Shown here: positions 51,409 through 60,212 of the stretch, piece by piece
How the letters are laid out: each line of letters starts with the position of its first letter
How positions within the stretch are numbered: position 1 is the stretch's first letter
Assembly: GCF_001042985.1 (NCBI RefSeq)
Contig: NZ_JYKY01000023.1
Span: 1-64,000 of the forward strand
From: Pseudomonas lundensis
GTDB lineage: Bacteria; Pseudomonadota; Gammaproteobacteria; Pseudomonadales; Pseudomonadaceae
Length of the DNA: 64,000 bases
Reading direction: 5' to 3'
Program-made: the position numbers and the translations under genes
Notes under the pieces: model-generated
What the model was told of the DNA's origin: nothing
What the model saw: only the letters and a program-made list of their open reading frames with translations
Databases searched by the model: none

Positions 51409-53090
51409 GGCTGCACCTTCTGCATGGCGGCTTTCGCTTCAGGACTGGGCACCGGGCGTGAGCCCATGACCGCCATGACATAGCGTTCCGGGTTGTTCAA
51501 CGTATCAGCGGCCGCCTGGGTGTAACGCATCACGGGCTCAGCCTTGAAGGTCATGACAACGCAGAGCCCGAGCAATACAACAATGGGAATGCACTCATAA
51601 CGGCGCAGCAGCGGAGAGGGGCGTTCCAGTGGCGTCCAGAAGCGCTGAATACCCAGTCGCGAGAAGCCGATCAGCGAAGCCAGACCGGAAAGAATCAGCA
51701 GGGCCAACAGGCACCAGGCCGCTGTGGAAACCGTAGCTTCGCTGAGGTGGCCCAGCCCCACGGGGTTGAGCAGGGCATTGAGCAGGGTCAACTTGCCGAT
51801 AAACCCTGAGAGTGGCGGCATGCCGATGATCAGCAAGGCGCAGGCGATAAAGCTCAGGCCAAGGAACGCCATGGTCCAGGGAATGATCTGGCCCACCACG
51901 GCCTTTTGTTCGTCATCCAGGTTGGTGCCACGGGGCGGGTTGAGCGACTCCATCAAGCTGGGGAGCTGCTCAACATCATCCTCAAGGAGCATTTCATTGG
52001 AGGAGCGAGAGCGCTCGATCAACTCGGCCAGCAGGAACAGCGCACTGAGGGCGAGCGTTGAGCTAATCAGATAGAACAGGGCGGCTGCGGTGAGGTTGGG
52101 TTGGGCGAACCCGACAGCCGAAAGCAAGATGCCTGCCGACACCAGAATGCTCAGGCTGGCCATGCGTTCGAGTCGTTGAGCCGCCACGATTGCGATCGCA
52201 GCACAGACGATCGTGGCCATGCCGCCATAGATCAGCCAGTCGCTGGCAAAGTAGGCGGAAGCGCCCGCTTGGCCGGAAAACATCAGCGTCCACAGGCGCA
52301 GCACGGTGTAGATCCCGACCTTGGTCATGATCGCGAACAACGCAGCCACCGGTGCGCTTGCCGAAGAGTAGGCCGGCACCAGCCAGAAATTGAGCGGCCA
52401 CATCCCGGCCTTGGCCAAAAACGCCACGGCCAGAATGGCCGCACCCGCGTGCAGCAAACCGCGGTCGGCTTCAGGTACCAGCGGGATCTTCAGGGCCAGA
52501 TCAGCCATGTTCAACGTGCCGGTGACCCCGTAGATCAGCGCGGCGCCGATCAGGAACAGGGACGATGCCAGCAGGTTGATCGAGATGTAATGCAACCCTG
52601 CTGACACCCGGGCTTTGCCCGAACCGTGGAGCATTAGCCCGTAGGACGCTGCCAGCAGCACTTCGAAGAACACAAACAGATTGAACAGATCGGCTGTCAG
52701 AAACGCGCCGTACAACCCCATCAACTGAATCTGAAACAGTGCATGGAAACTGGCACCGGCCCGATCCCAGCGAGCCATGGCGAACAGCAAGGCGCAGCTG
52801 GCGATGATCCCGGTGAGCACCAGCATCAAGGCTGACAGGCGATCGACGACCAGCACGATGCCAAACGGCACCTGCCAGTTGCTGGGCAGGTACACACCAA
52901 TGGAGGCGGGTTCGGTTTGTTGCTGTGTCCAAAGCAACAGGGTGATGGAAATGGCAAGCCCCAGCAGCGTTGAGCTCAAGTTGATGCGGGCCTTCATTGG
53001 CCGGTGTTTCTCGCCCAGCAGCAACATGCACGCGGCAGTCAGCAGCGGCAAGAGAATGGGCGCAATAATCAAATGCGGCATCAGGTTCAT
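51405..53090 (-). CDS. mrpD: Mrp cation/proton antiporter subunit D
   Basis: The 561-aa protein is related to complex I NuoM/NuoN-type subunits. FFEVLLAASYGLMLHGSGKA carries the conserved Glu, and FLAKAGMWPLNFWLVPAYSS the conserved Lys and His/Trp surroundings of the proton channel. It has about 14 helices. A hydrophilic loop near residues 355-385 with many acidic residues is seen. Its start overlaps mrpC by 4 nt. Confidence 0.94.
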   Translation of the reverse strand: MNLMPHLIIAPILLPLLTAACMLLLGEKHRPMKARINLSSTLLGLAISITLLLWTQQQTEPASIGVYLPSNWQVPFGIVLVVDRLSALMLVLTGIIASCALLFAMARWDRAGASFHALFQIQLMGLYGAFLTADLFNLFVFFEVLLAASYGLMLHGSGKARVSAGLHYISINLLASSLFLIGAALIYGVTGTLNMADLALKIPLVPEADRGLLHAGAAILAVAFLAKAGMWPLNFWLVPAYSSASAPVAALFAIMTKVGIYTVLRLWTLMFSGQAGASAYFASDWLIYGGMATIVCAAIAIVAAQRLERMASLSILVSAGILLSAVGFAQPNLTAAALFYLISSTLALSALFLLAELIERSRSSNEMLLEDDVEQLPSLMESLNPPRGTNLDDEQKAVVGQIIPWTMAFLGLSFIACALLIIGMPPLSGFIGKLTLLNALLNPVGLGHLSEATVSTAAWCLLALLILSGLASLIGFSRLGIQRFWTPLERPSPLLRRYECIPIVVLLGLCVVMTFKAEPVMRYTQAAADTLNNPERYVMAVMGSRPVPSPEAKAAMQKVQP

Positions 53091-53431
53091 TCTTTAGGCT
53101 CCCGGCCATCCACGTGGTCGGTGCCGGTCAGGCCCCGTGAGGCCAGCAAGACCACCAGGAACAGCGCGGTCATGGCAAAACTGATAACGATTGCAGTGAG
53201 CACCAGTGCCTGGGGCAGCGGGTCGGTGTAGTTGAGCAGGTCTTGCGGAACCCCGTCCTTGATCACCGGCTCCTTGCCGATGAACAGGCTGCCCATACTG
53301 AAAATGAACAGGTTGACCCCGTAGGACAGCAGGCACAGTCCCATGACGACCTGAAACGTCCGGGGGCGCAGTACCAGCCAGGTGCCGGAGGCGGCCAATA
53401 CGCCGATCGCGATCGCGATGACTTCTTCCAT
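53087..53431 (-). CDS. mrpC: Mrp cation/proton antiporter subunit C
   Basis: The 114-aa subunit is NuoK-like. It has three helices, LLSYGVNLFIFSMG and ALVLTAIVISFAMTALFLVV. Its ATG shares one base with the mrpA stop (TGATG), giving direct translational coupling. Confidence 0.93.
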   Translation of the reverse strand: MEEVIAIAIGVLAASGTWLVLRPRTFQVVMGLCLLSYGVNLFIFSMGSLFIGKEPVIKDGVPQDLLNYTDPLPQALVLTAIVISFAMTALFLVVLLASRGLTGTDHVDGREPKE

Positions 53432-56349
53432 CAGGCGGCTCCTGTCTTGGGTTGTGCATGGGCTTGCAGGCTCGGGCGGTGGGCCCGGACTGACTGGTGC
53501 GCGAGAGCGGTCAGGATCAGCAGGGTGGCGCCGACCACCACGGCAAATACGCCGATGTCAAAAAACAGGGCGCTGGCGACGTGGATATCGCCCAGTAGCG
53601 GCAAGTTGAAATGCGCGGTGTGGGTGGTGAGGAACGGGTAACCGAAGCCGATCGCACCCAGGCCGGTGATCGTGGCGAACAACAAGCCCGTGCCCATCCA
53701 GCGCAACGGACGCAGGCTCATCTGAGCTTCCACCCACTGGGTGCCGGCAACCATGTATTGCAGGATGAACGCGACTGACATCACCAGCCCGGCGACGAAA
53801 CCGCCGCCTGGCTGGTTATGGCCGCGCATGAACAGGTACATCGACACCACGAACGCAATCGGCAGCAACAAACGCACCAGGACCGCGGGCACCATCATGA
53901 AACCCAGCGCGGTGTCGCTGGCGCTGCGCGGGTTGACCAGATCGGTGACCACATCCTTGGCCAGCAAACGCTGCTGGGCGGGTAGCTCCATGCTTTCTTT
54001 GGGGGGACGGAAGCGGCGCAACAGGGCGAAAACGGTGAGCGCCACGGCCGCCAGCACGGTGATCTCTCCCAGCGTATCGAAGCCCCGGAAGTCCACCAGC
54101 ATCACATTCACCACATTGCTACCGCCGCCTTCAGGCAGTGCGCGGCTGAGGTAGAACGAAGAAATATCATTCGGGGTCTGACGGGTCAGCATCGCGTAGG
54201 ACAGCAATGCCATGCCGCCGCCAACGACCGTCGACAAGAGCAAGTCACGCAGGCGCCTGATGCGCGCCTTGCGCAATATTCTTGGCAACGGGGAGACTTC
54301 TTCGATCCGACGTGGCAGCCACCGCAGGCCGAGCAGAATCAAGACTGTGGTCACCACCTCAACCACCAGTTGCGTCAGCGCCAGGTCCGGTGCCGAGAAC
54401 CAGACGAATGTGATACAGGTCATCAGCCCGCACACGCTGACCATGGTCAGTGCGGCGAGACGGTGATACTTGGCTTGCCAGGCGGCGCCGAGGGCGCAGG
54501 CAATTGCCATCAGCCACAGGGTGACAAACACGATCGAACCCGGGATTTTAGGACGATCCCCCCAGCTCAGGCCGCTGTAAATCATGGGAATCAAACCTGC
54601 CACCACAGCCGCCAGCACCAGCAGAAACAGCTGGCTTTGCAGGCGTTGAGTGCTGACACGGCGCTCAATGCGTCGCGCGCCTCGCATGATGACCACCACG
54701 CTGCGCTCGAAGAAGCGCTTGCCATTGAAGAAGCGGATCAGGGGCGGTAGTGGGAAACGATTGAGCTTGAGCTGTTTGCGCAACAGGACATAGAGCACGA
54801 TACCGCCCGACATGGCGATCAGGCTCATGATCATCGGTGCGTTGAGGCCATGCCAGATGGCCAGGCTGTATTCAGGCAATTGGCCACCGACGACTGGCTG
54901 GGCAGCGGCAGCGAGGAGCGGTCCAACGGTCTGGGCCGGGAAAATACCGACCATCAAACAGGTAAACACCAGTAATTCAACGGGCGCACGCATCCAGCGC
55001 GGGGGCTCATGGGGCGTGTGCGGGAGATCAGTGGCGGGCGGTCCGAAGAACACATCCACCGTGAAGCGCAGGGCATAGGCCACGCTGAAGGTCCCGGCGA
55101 CGGTGGCAATCACCGGCAGTGCGATTTCTACCCATTTTGTGGAATTGATGAACACGGTTTCTGCGAAGAACATCTCTTTGGACAGGAAGCCGTTGAGCAG
55201 AGGTACACCGGCCATGGAAGCGCTGGCAACCATGGCCAGCGTCGCGGTGTAAGGCATGAGCTTGAACAGGCCGCTGAGCTTGCGTATGTCGCGGGTGCCG
55301 CTCTCGTGGTCGATGATGCCGGCTGCCATGAACAAGGAAGCTTTGAAGGTGGCATGGTTGAGAATATGAAACACGGCCGCGACCGCAGCCAGCGGGCTAT
55401 TGAGGCCCAGTAGCAGTGTAATCAGGCCCAGGTGGCTGATCGTGGAGTAGGCCAGCAGGCCTTTGAGGTCGTTCTGGAACATGGCGCAATAAGCACCTAA
55501 TACCAGCGTGCAGGCACCGGCCCCACTGACGATCCAGAACCATTGCTCACTGCCGGACAACGCAGGCCATAGCCTTGCCAGCAAGAACACACCGGCCTTG
55601 ACCATGGTCGCTGAGTGCAAATACGCCGACACCGGCGTGGGAGCCGCCATCGCGTGGGGAAGCCAGAAATGGAACGGGAATTGTGCGCTTTTGCTGAGCG
55701 CGCCAATCAGGATGAGAGTGAGCAAGATCGGATAGAGGCTGTGGGCGCGAATCTGGTCGCCCGCCGCCAATACGGCATCCAGATCGTAGCTGCCGACAAC
55801 ATGGCCGAGCAGCATGACCCCTGCCAGCAGGCACAGCCCTCCCGCGCCTGTGACCATCAATGCCATATAAGCGCCACGGCGTGCATCCGAGCGGTGGTGC
55901 CAGTACCCAATCAGCAAAAATGAGAAGAGACTGGTGAGCTCCCAGAAAAATACGATCTGGATCAAGTTGCCTGACAGCACCAGGCCGAGCATTGCCCCCA
56001 TGAAGGCCAGGAAAAACGAGAAAAAGCGGGGGACGGGGTCTTCAGGTGACATGTAGTAGCGGGCGTACAACGACACAAGCGTACCGATGCCCAGCACCAG
56101 GATTGAAAACAGCCAGGCAAACCCATCCATGCGCAATACAAAATTCAGGCCGAGACTGGGCAGCCACATGAACTCTTCCCGAATCACACCCCCATGGGCG
56201 ATTTGCGGATAGAACATAGCGACTTGAATGGTGCCTACGAGTGCAATAAGGCCGGCCAACAGTGATTCACTGTTGCGCGCGTTGTGCGGCAAAACAGCCG
56301 CCAGACAGCTGCCGATAAAGGGCAGAAGCAGTAGAACTATCAGGGACAT
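53431..56349 (-). CDS. mrpA: Mrp cation/proton antiporter fused subunit A/B
   Basis: The 972-aa protein joins MrpA and MrpB, as in Pseudomonas and Rhizobium. The N-terminal NuoL-like part contains ELTSLFSFLLIGYWHHRSDA and FPFHFWLPHAMAAPTPVSAY, with the conserved Glu, His and Lys of the ion path. The middle carries FLSKEMFFAETVF. The C-terminal part after about residue 790 is MrpB-like (GHNQPGGGFVAGLVMSVAFI). About 20 helices in all. It is the first gene of the operon; the promoter must lie between 56350 and 56529. All coupling in the operon is by overlapping stops and starts. Confidence 0.95.
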   Translation of the reverse strand: MSLIVLLLLPFIGSCLAAVLPHNARNSESLLAGLIALVGTIQVAMFYPQIAHGGVIREEFMWLPSLGLNFVLRMDGFAWLFSILVLGIGTLVSLYARYYMSPEDPVPRFFSFFLAFMGAMLGLVLSGNLIQIVFFWELTSLFSFLLIGYWHHRSDARRGAYMALMVTGAGGLCLLAGVMLLGHVVGSYDLDAVLAAGDQIRAHSLYPILLTLILIGALSKSAQFPFHFWLPHAMAAPTPVSAYLHSATMVKAGVFLLARLWPALSGSEQWFWIVSGAGACTLVLGAYCAMFQNDLKGLLAYSTISHLGLITLLLGLNSPLAAVAAVFHILNHATFKASLFMAAGIIDHESGTRDIRKLSGLFKLMPYTATLAMVASASMAGVPLLNGFLSKEMFFAETVFINSTKWVEIALPVIATVAGTFSVAYALRFTVDVFFGPPATDLPHTPHEPPRWMRAPVELLVFTCLMVGIFPAQTVGPLLAAAAQPVVGGQLPEYSLAIWHGLNAPMIMSLIAMSGGIVLYVLLRKQLKLNRFPLPPLIRFFNGKRFFERSVVVIMRGARRIERRVSTQRLQSQLFLLVLAAVVAGLIPMIYSGLSWGDRPKIPGSIVFVTLWLMAIACALGAAWQAKYHRLAALTMVSVCGLMTCITFVWFSAPDLALTQLVVEVVTTVLILLGLRWLPRRIEEVSPLPRILRKARIRRLRDLLLSTVVGGGMALLSYAMLTRQTPNDISSFYLSRALPEGGGSNVVNVMLVDFRGFDTLGEITVLAAVALTVFALLRRFRPPKESMELPAQQRLLAKDVVTDLVNPRSASDTALGFMMVPAVLVRLLLPIAFVVSMYLFMRGHNQPGGGFVAGLVMSVAFILQYMVAGTQWVEAQMSLRPLRWMGTGLLFATITGLGAIGFGYPFLTTHTAHFNLPLLGDIHVASALFFDIGVFAVVVGATLLILTALAHQSVRAHRPSLQAHAQPKTGAA

Positions 56350-56529
56350 AGGCTTCTAATCTGCAGGAGTTTGTGAGCGATCATACGTGGCGGGCTGGGG
56401 ATCACCAACAGTCAAGCTGCCGCCGAATCCTACAAAATGTGTACAAGCTGTTTAATGGCTTGCCCGTCAGCATCCTTGTATGAGCACGCCCGGACAGGGG
56501 TGTGTGCATCTGATTTCAGCGCTGCAGAA

Positions 56530-57468
56530 TCAATCGCATGCTTTATTGCTTTGGTTCTCATCGGGCATTTCGATGGTTTCACCTTTTGTTTTTAACTCAC
56601 TCACGATCACCGCTGCAACAATCAATGCAGCCCCCAGCAGTGCAATGCCGGGCAAACGTTCGCCCGCCAGACGCCCGGCGATACCGGCCCAGACGGGTTC
56701 TCCCGCATAAATCAACGTGGCACGGGTAGGGGATACGCTTTTCTGCGCCCAGTTCATGGCGACCTGAATGACTGCGCTGGCCATACCCAATCCGACTGCG
56801 CTTATTAAGAGCAGCCATGAAAATTCGGGGGCTGTTTCATGGGTAGGTACAGTCATCGCGAAGGCAAGCACGCAAGCAGTTGCCAATTGCACTACGGTCA
56901 CTCTGCGCACGTCTACTTGACCGGCATAGGCGCTAATCAGGATGATTTCGGCAGCAATGGCGATGGCACTCATCAATGTCGCTATTTCACCGGCGCTGAA
57001 ATTTAACGACGCTCCGCTGGGGCCTGAGAGCAACATCAATCCCGTAAAAGCCAACATGATGCCCAGACTGGGCATTAATCCAGGGCGGCGACCCAGCACC
57101 AACCATTGCAGCAATGGAACAAAAGGAACATAGAGTGCAGTAATAAAGGCCGACTGACTGCTGGGGATAGTCTGCAAACCAATGGTTTGCAAACCGTAGC
57201 CCAGCATGATGGCAATGCCAATGAATAATCCGGCTTTCAGTTCAAACAAGGTCATGCCGCGCAAGCTGCGGATTGAGAACAACGCAACGATGCTGGCGGC
57301 AGCGGCAAATCGCAACCCGACAAAAAACAGGGGGCCGCTTGCAGTGAGAGCATGTTGTACAAGCAAAAATGTGCCCCCCCACACGATAGTGATCAGGATC
57401 AGCACGCATTCGGCTTTACTGATGCGAGATGTCAAAGACGACAGTCTGGAAGCTTTCAATGGTGTCAC
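56530..57468 (-). CDS. EamA/DMT-family exporter
   Basis: Ten membrane segments in two EamA repeats (WGGTFLLVQHALTASGPLFF, then GMASAVIQVAMNWAQKSVSP) mark a drug/metabolite exporter, often for amino acids or metabolites. The start is uncertain: a GTG at 57468 gives 312 aa; a GTG at 57498 adds 10. A TATACT at about 57520 on this strand is probably the -10 box, so the longer open frame to 57579 is excluded. It is divergent from an XRE-cupin regulator that probably controls it. Confidence 0.82.
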   Translation of the reverse strand: MTPLKASRLSSLTSRISKAECVLILITIVWGGTFLLVQHALTASGPLFFVGLRFAAAASIVALFSIRSLRGMTLFELKAGLFIGIAIMLGYGLQTIGLQTIPSSQSAFITALYVPFVPLLQWLVLGRRPGLMPSLGIMLAFTGLMLLSGPSGASLNFSAGEIATLMSAIAIAAEIILISAYAGQVDVRRVTVVQLATACVLAFAMTVPTHETAPEFSWLLLISAVGLGMASAVIQVAMNWAQKSVSPTRATLIYAGEPVWAGIAGRLAGERLPGIALLGAALIVAAVIVSELKTKGETIEMPDENQSNKACD

Positions 57469-57539
57469 GACCTTGCGCGTTACAAAGGTGAGACGCACAA
57501 TGCGCCAAAGCTGAGCAGTATACTGCGCAGCCCCACACA

Positions 57540-58115
57540 GTGAGCAATATAGTGCCCAAAGAAATTTCCCAGCGTGCATCGGTTCTTCAGCACGTCAGTC
57601 AAAACGTACGACGGCTGCGGCTGCTCGCACAGCTCAGTCAAAGCGCGTTGGCGGAGTCGTCCGGAGTCAGTCGTCGGATGCTGGTTGCGATAGAAGCGGG
57701 TGAAAAAAATGTCAGCCTGAGCACGCTTGATCGAGTAGCTGAAGCCCTGAATGCCGCATTCAGTGATTTGATTCAGGCCCCCGGGTCGCCGGACCCTGGA
57801 CGTATTAACGAAGTGGCCTGGAGCGGCTCCGTTTCGGGTAGCAAGGCTGTGTTATTGGCCAAGGCTGCCGCGACAAAAGAGGTCGAATTGTGGGAATGGC
57901 GTTTGGAGCCGGGAGAGGAATACGTATCAGAGGCTGATGCAGAAGGATGGAGCGAACAGCTGTACATTATTGAAGGTTGCTTGACCTTGGTGCTAGATGA
58001 TCAGGTGCTGCACTTTAATGCCAGTGATTTTTATACCTATGCCAGTAACAGGCCGCATAGCTATCGAAATGCAGGTGATACAGTCGTGCGTTTTATACGA
58101 AATGTAGTGATTTGA
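57540..58115 (+). CDS. XRE-family regulator with C-terminal cupin
   Basis: The 191-aa protein starts at GTG 57540. Residues about 20-75 are an HTH (RLLAQLSQSALAESSGVSRR, EAGEKNVSLSTLDRVAEALN), and the C-terminal half is a cupin that senses a small ligand (GWSEQLYIIEGCLTLVLDDQ, FYTYASNRPHSYRN). Such proteins usually repress a neighbouring transporter or catabolic gene. The divergent EamA exporter is the obvious target. A GC-rich hairpin without T tract (58123-58142) follows. Confidence 0.88.
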   Translation: MSNIVPKEISQRASVLQHVSQNVRRLRLLAQLSQSALAESSGVSRRMLVAIEAGEKNVSLSTLDRVAEALNAAFSDLIQAPGSPDPGRINEVAWSGSVSGSKAVLLAKAAATKEVELWEWRLEPGEEYVSEADAEGWSEQLYIIEGCLTLVLDDQVLHFNASDFYTYASNRPHSYRNAGDTVVRFIRNVVI

Positions 58116-58275
58116 GGCAGGTGGCGGGACTTACGTCCCGCCGAACCAGGCGGCTTGATAGGCAGTTGCTCGCAGCAGTGCCAGTTCATTAGGTTGTGCT
58201 GTCACAGCTGAGTATGTGCTGAATGGGGATCAGCCCGAGCTACTGCCCACTTGATGCTGCCTGGAACATTTCGGT

Positions 58276-58707
58276 TTAGCGGATGTTCTTGATGCTGCCT
58301 TTGTTGCCAGTCACGGTGACATTCACTTTTTTGAAAATGAAATAGTCTTCAACCGACACCGCATAGCGTGGTGCAACAATCAGGTCAGAGCCTGAGCTTT
58401 TAACTGCTTTGTAAGCGGCAGCGGCTTTTGTCGCAGAAACAGGATCAGGCAGGCTAAATGCAGGCGCTGGGCCGCCGTAAGTCACGCCATCGGCGAATTC
58501 ACTGTCGCCACTGATTTTCAATACACCGAACAGAACGTTCGATGTGGATTGGCCTGTAATTTCGCCACCCACTTCAATTTTCGCTTTCAGGTCAGCTGTA
58601 ACAGTACCGGCAATAGGAGCGTTGGGCTGGCTCACGTTATGGCTCATGCAACCGCTGGTAGCCAAAACTGCTGCGGCAATAGCCACGGGCATCCATATTT
58701 TTTTCAT
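58276..58707 (-). CDS. Hypothetical lipoprotein, DUF6567-like
   Basis: The 143-aa product has a lipoprotein signal with lipobox LATSGC (Cys about residue 20). The body includes GVLKISGDSEFADGVTYGG and APRYAVSVEDYFIFKKVNVT, which I associate, with modest certainty, with the DUF6567 group of small bacterial lipoproteins. No function known. It stands alone between the XRE-cupin gene and tRNA-Cys. Confidence 0.7.
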   Translation of the reverse strand: MKKIWMPVAIAAAVLATSGCMSHNVSQPNAPIAGTVTADLKAKIEVGGEITGQSTSNVLFGVLKISGDSEFADGVTYGGPAPAFSLPDPVSATKAAAAYKAVKSSGSDLIVAPRYAVSVEDYFIFKKVNVTVTGNKGSIKNIR

Positions 58708-59015
58708 CGTAAAGCTCCAGTAAAGGTGTCGGTCCGTTCGTTAACGGCGGCGAGACTTTACGTGAGAGGCCCTAGCAATAAAGTCGGTCAAATCCTGCTA
58801 GGTTGAGGGCAGTAGTAACTCCATTGGGTAGGATTTGTGCTGCGCCCTGTAACAGCACCCACATGGCGACAGGTGAATAGATGCATGAAAGTGCGGGTCT
58901 CGGATGTGTGATCGTAAAGGTGGGATTTACTACCTGCTCTCTATCCCCCCGCTGCGTAGCTTCAGGTAGAAACAGCACCGGATTGAGAGGCTAAAAATTA
59001 TTAGAATTCAGGGGG
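58708..59015. other. Gap upstream of tRNA-Cys
   Basis: No gene or clear structure is seen here apart from short, unsupported open frames. The promoter of the lipoprotein gene should be near 58720-58790. Confidence 0.5.
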
Positions 59016-59044
59016 TTGCCAGCTTCTTTCTTCTAGTACATAAT
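59016..59044 (+). promoter_or_regulatory. Promoter of tRNA-Cys
   Basis: TTGCCA (59016-59021), 17-bp spacer and CATAAT (59039-59044) are followed by the GC-rich GCGCGCC, a stringent-type discriminator. The leader before the mature tRNA is about 95 nt. Confidence 0.65.
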
Positions 59045-59146
59045 GCGCGCCATCAGCACGGCACACAGCCTTAACCGCTGAAGAATCATAGGTTTACAGC
59101 ATTACGATTTCTTTTGTATCTGACGTTTTAAATGTCATGTACAAAT

Positions 59147-59220
59147 GGCCGAGTAGCAAAATGGTTATGCAGCGGATTGCAAATCCGCCCACGCCGGTTC
59201 GATTCCGGCCTCGGCCTCCA
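59147..59220 (+). tRNA. tRNA-Cys (GCA)
   Basis: The gene is 74 nt with encoded CCA. The acceptor GGCCGAG pairs with CTCGGCC, the anticodon loop is ATTGCAAAT, and the T-loop is TTCGATT. In E. coli it follows tRNA-Gly in the pgsA-glyW-cysT-leuZ run. Here it lies 38.8 kb from tRNA-Gly with its own promoter, and no tRNA-Leu is in the window. Confidence 0.98.
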
Positions 59221-59229
59221 TCCTGAAAG

Positions 59230-59259
59230 CCCCGCAGATCACGGTCTGCGGGGTTTTTT
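59230..59259 (+). terminator. Intrinsic terminator after tRNA-Cys
   Basis: CCCCGCAGA and TCTGCGGGG form a 9-bp perfect stem (59230-59238 with 59245-59253), followed by TTTTTT. Confidence 0.92.
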
Positions 59260-59412
59260 ATTGGCTGCGATTTGACGATCACTTCCGCAATTTTTGGGAT
59301 CGCTTCCGCAAGCAGCCTCTTTATTCCGTAAGCTGGAGCCTTGTGACGGAGGGCTGGGGTGTGCCTTTTGCCCTATAGCCTGGGTAGCCTGCTTTCGGCC
59401 AAAAGCAGCCTC

Positions 59413-59973
59413 TTAACGCGTCGCACATTGACCTCTGCGAAGAAAATCTTTAAGCGCCGCCCGATAGAGCGTCAATGGCTGATTGCCCGTATTGAAGAGT
59501 GCAAACGGAATCATCGTGAGATGTGAAAACGACGTGGAGTTTATCGAGTAGGTTTTCTGCCTGCAAAAGCGCTGGTCCTTATTCAATATAAAATCAAACT
59601 TGAAAAGGTTTGTCCGCGTACACCAACTGGGGATCAAACCCAGACTCAGGCCCGTCAAGTAATCTTGTCCGCAAGCGCCGCCAGATGAGAACTCCGAGAT
59701 CTTTATTTCTAATGCCGGCAGGCTCGGGGCGGCAAGGCTGGAGTTCTTATCCTGTGCATCGGGAATAACGTTGAGTGTCGCTGCGTATGCGTCCTTGCCG
59801 AAGCGACTGTCTTTCCATGGGGAGTTTATTGCGTAACTGAAGCTGGAGATGATTTCTTGTGTTTCGGGTTCAACGGGTTCGTTGATTGTCGGCTGGGACG
59901 AATAAGATGTGCAGCCGCAACAGAGTATCGCAATGCTGACAAACACAAACCCGTTGGCTTTTAAGCGACGCAT
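59413..59973 (-). CDS. Hypothetical lipoprotein, 186 aa
   Basis: The signal peptide ends in lipobox ILCCGC (Cys about residue 21), so the mature protein is membrane-anchored. The rest contains GGACGQDYLTGLSLGLIPSW followed by CTRTNLFKFDF, four cysteines that may form disulfides, and a long Ser/Asn-rich stretch. I do not recognise a family. It is the last gene before the insertion sequence, on the opposite strand to tRNA-Cys. Confidence 0.7.
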   Translation of the reverse strand: MRRLKANGFVFVSIAILCCGCTSYSSQPTINEPVEPETQEIISSFSYAINSPWKDSRFGKDAYAATLNVIPDAQDKNSSLAAPSLPALEIKISEFSSGGACGQDYLTGLSLGLIPSWCTRTNLFKFDFILNKDQRFCRQKTYSINSTSFSHLTMIPFALFNTGNQPLTLYRAALKDFLRRGQCATR

Positions 59974-60212
59974 ACTCAGTTTTCCCTAACTATCAATTAG
60001 CCAACATACCTGTCACTTAACGCCGTATAACATCTTATCTACACGCCGGACGGCTGAATCAGCATAACAGGGCAGACTGTACGCGCGACACTTCGGGAGA
60101 GAGAAAAGGCCGCCGCCATGCTCTCTTTGCCCCCAACCCAGTGCGAACCCGCGAACGTTGAAGGCAAACGCAGAACGACAACACCTGCCCAAGCTGTCCA
60201 GCGGCTCCTATT

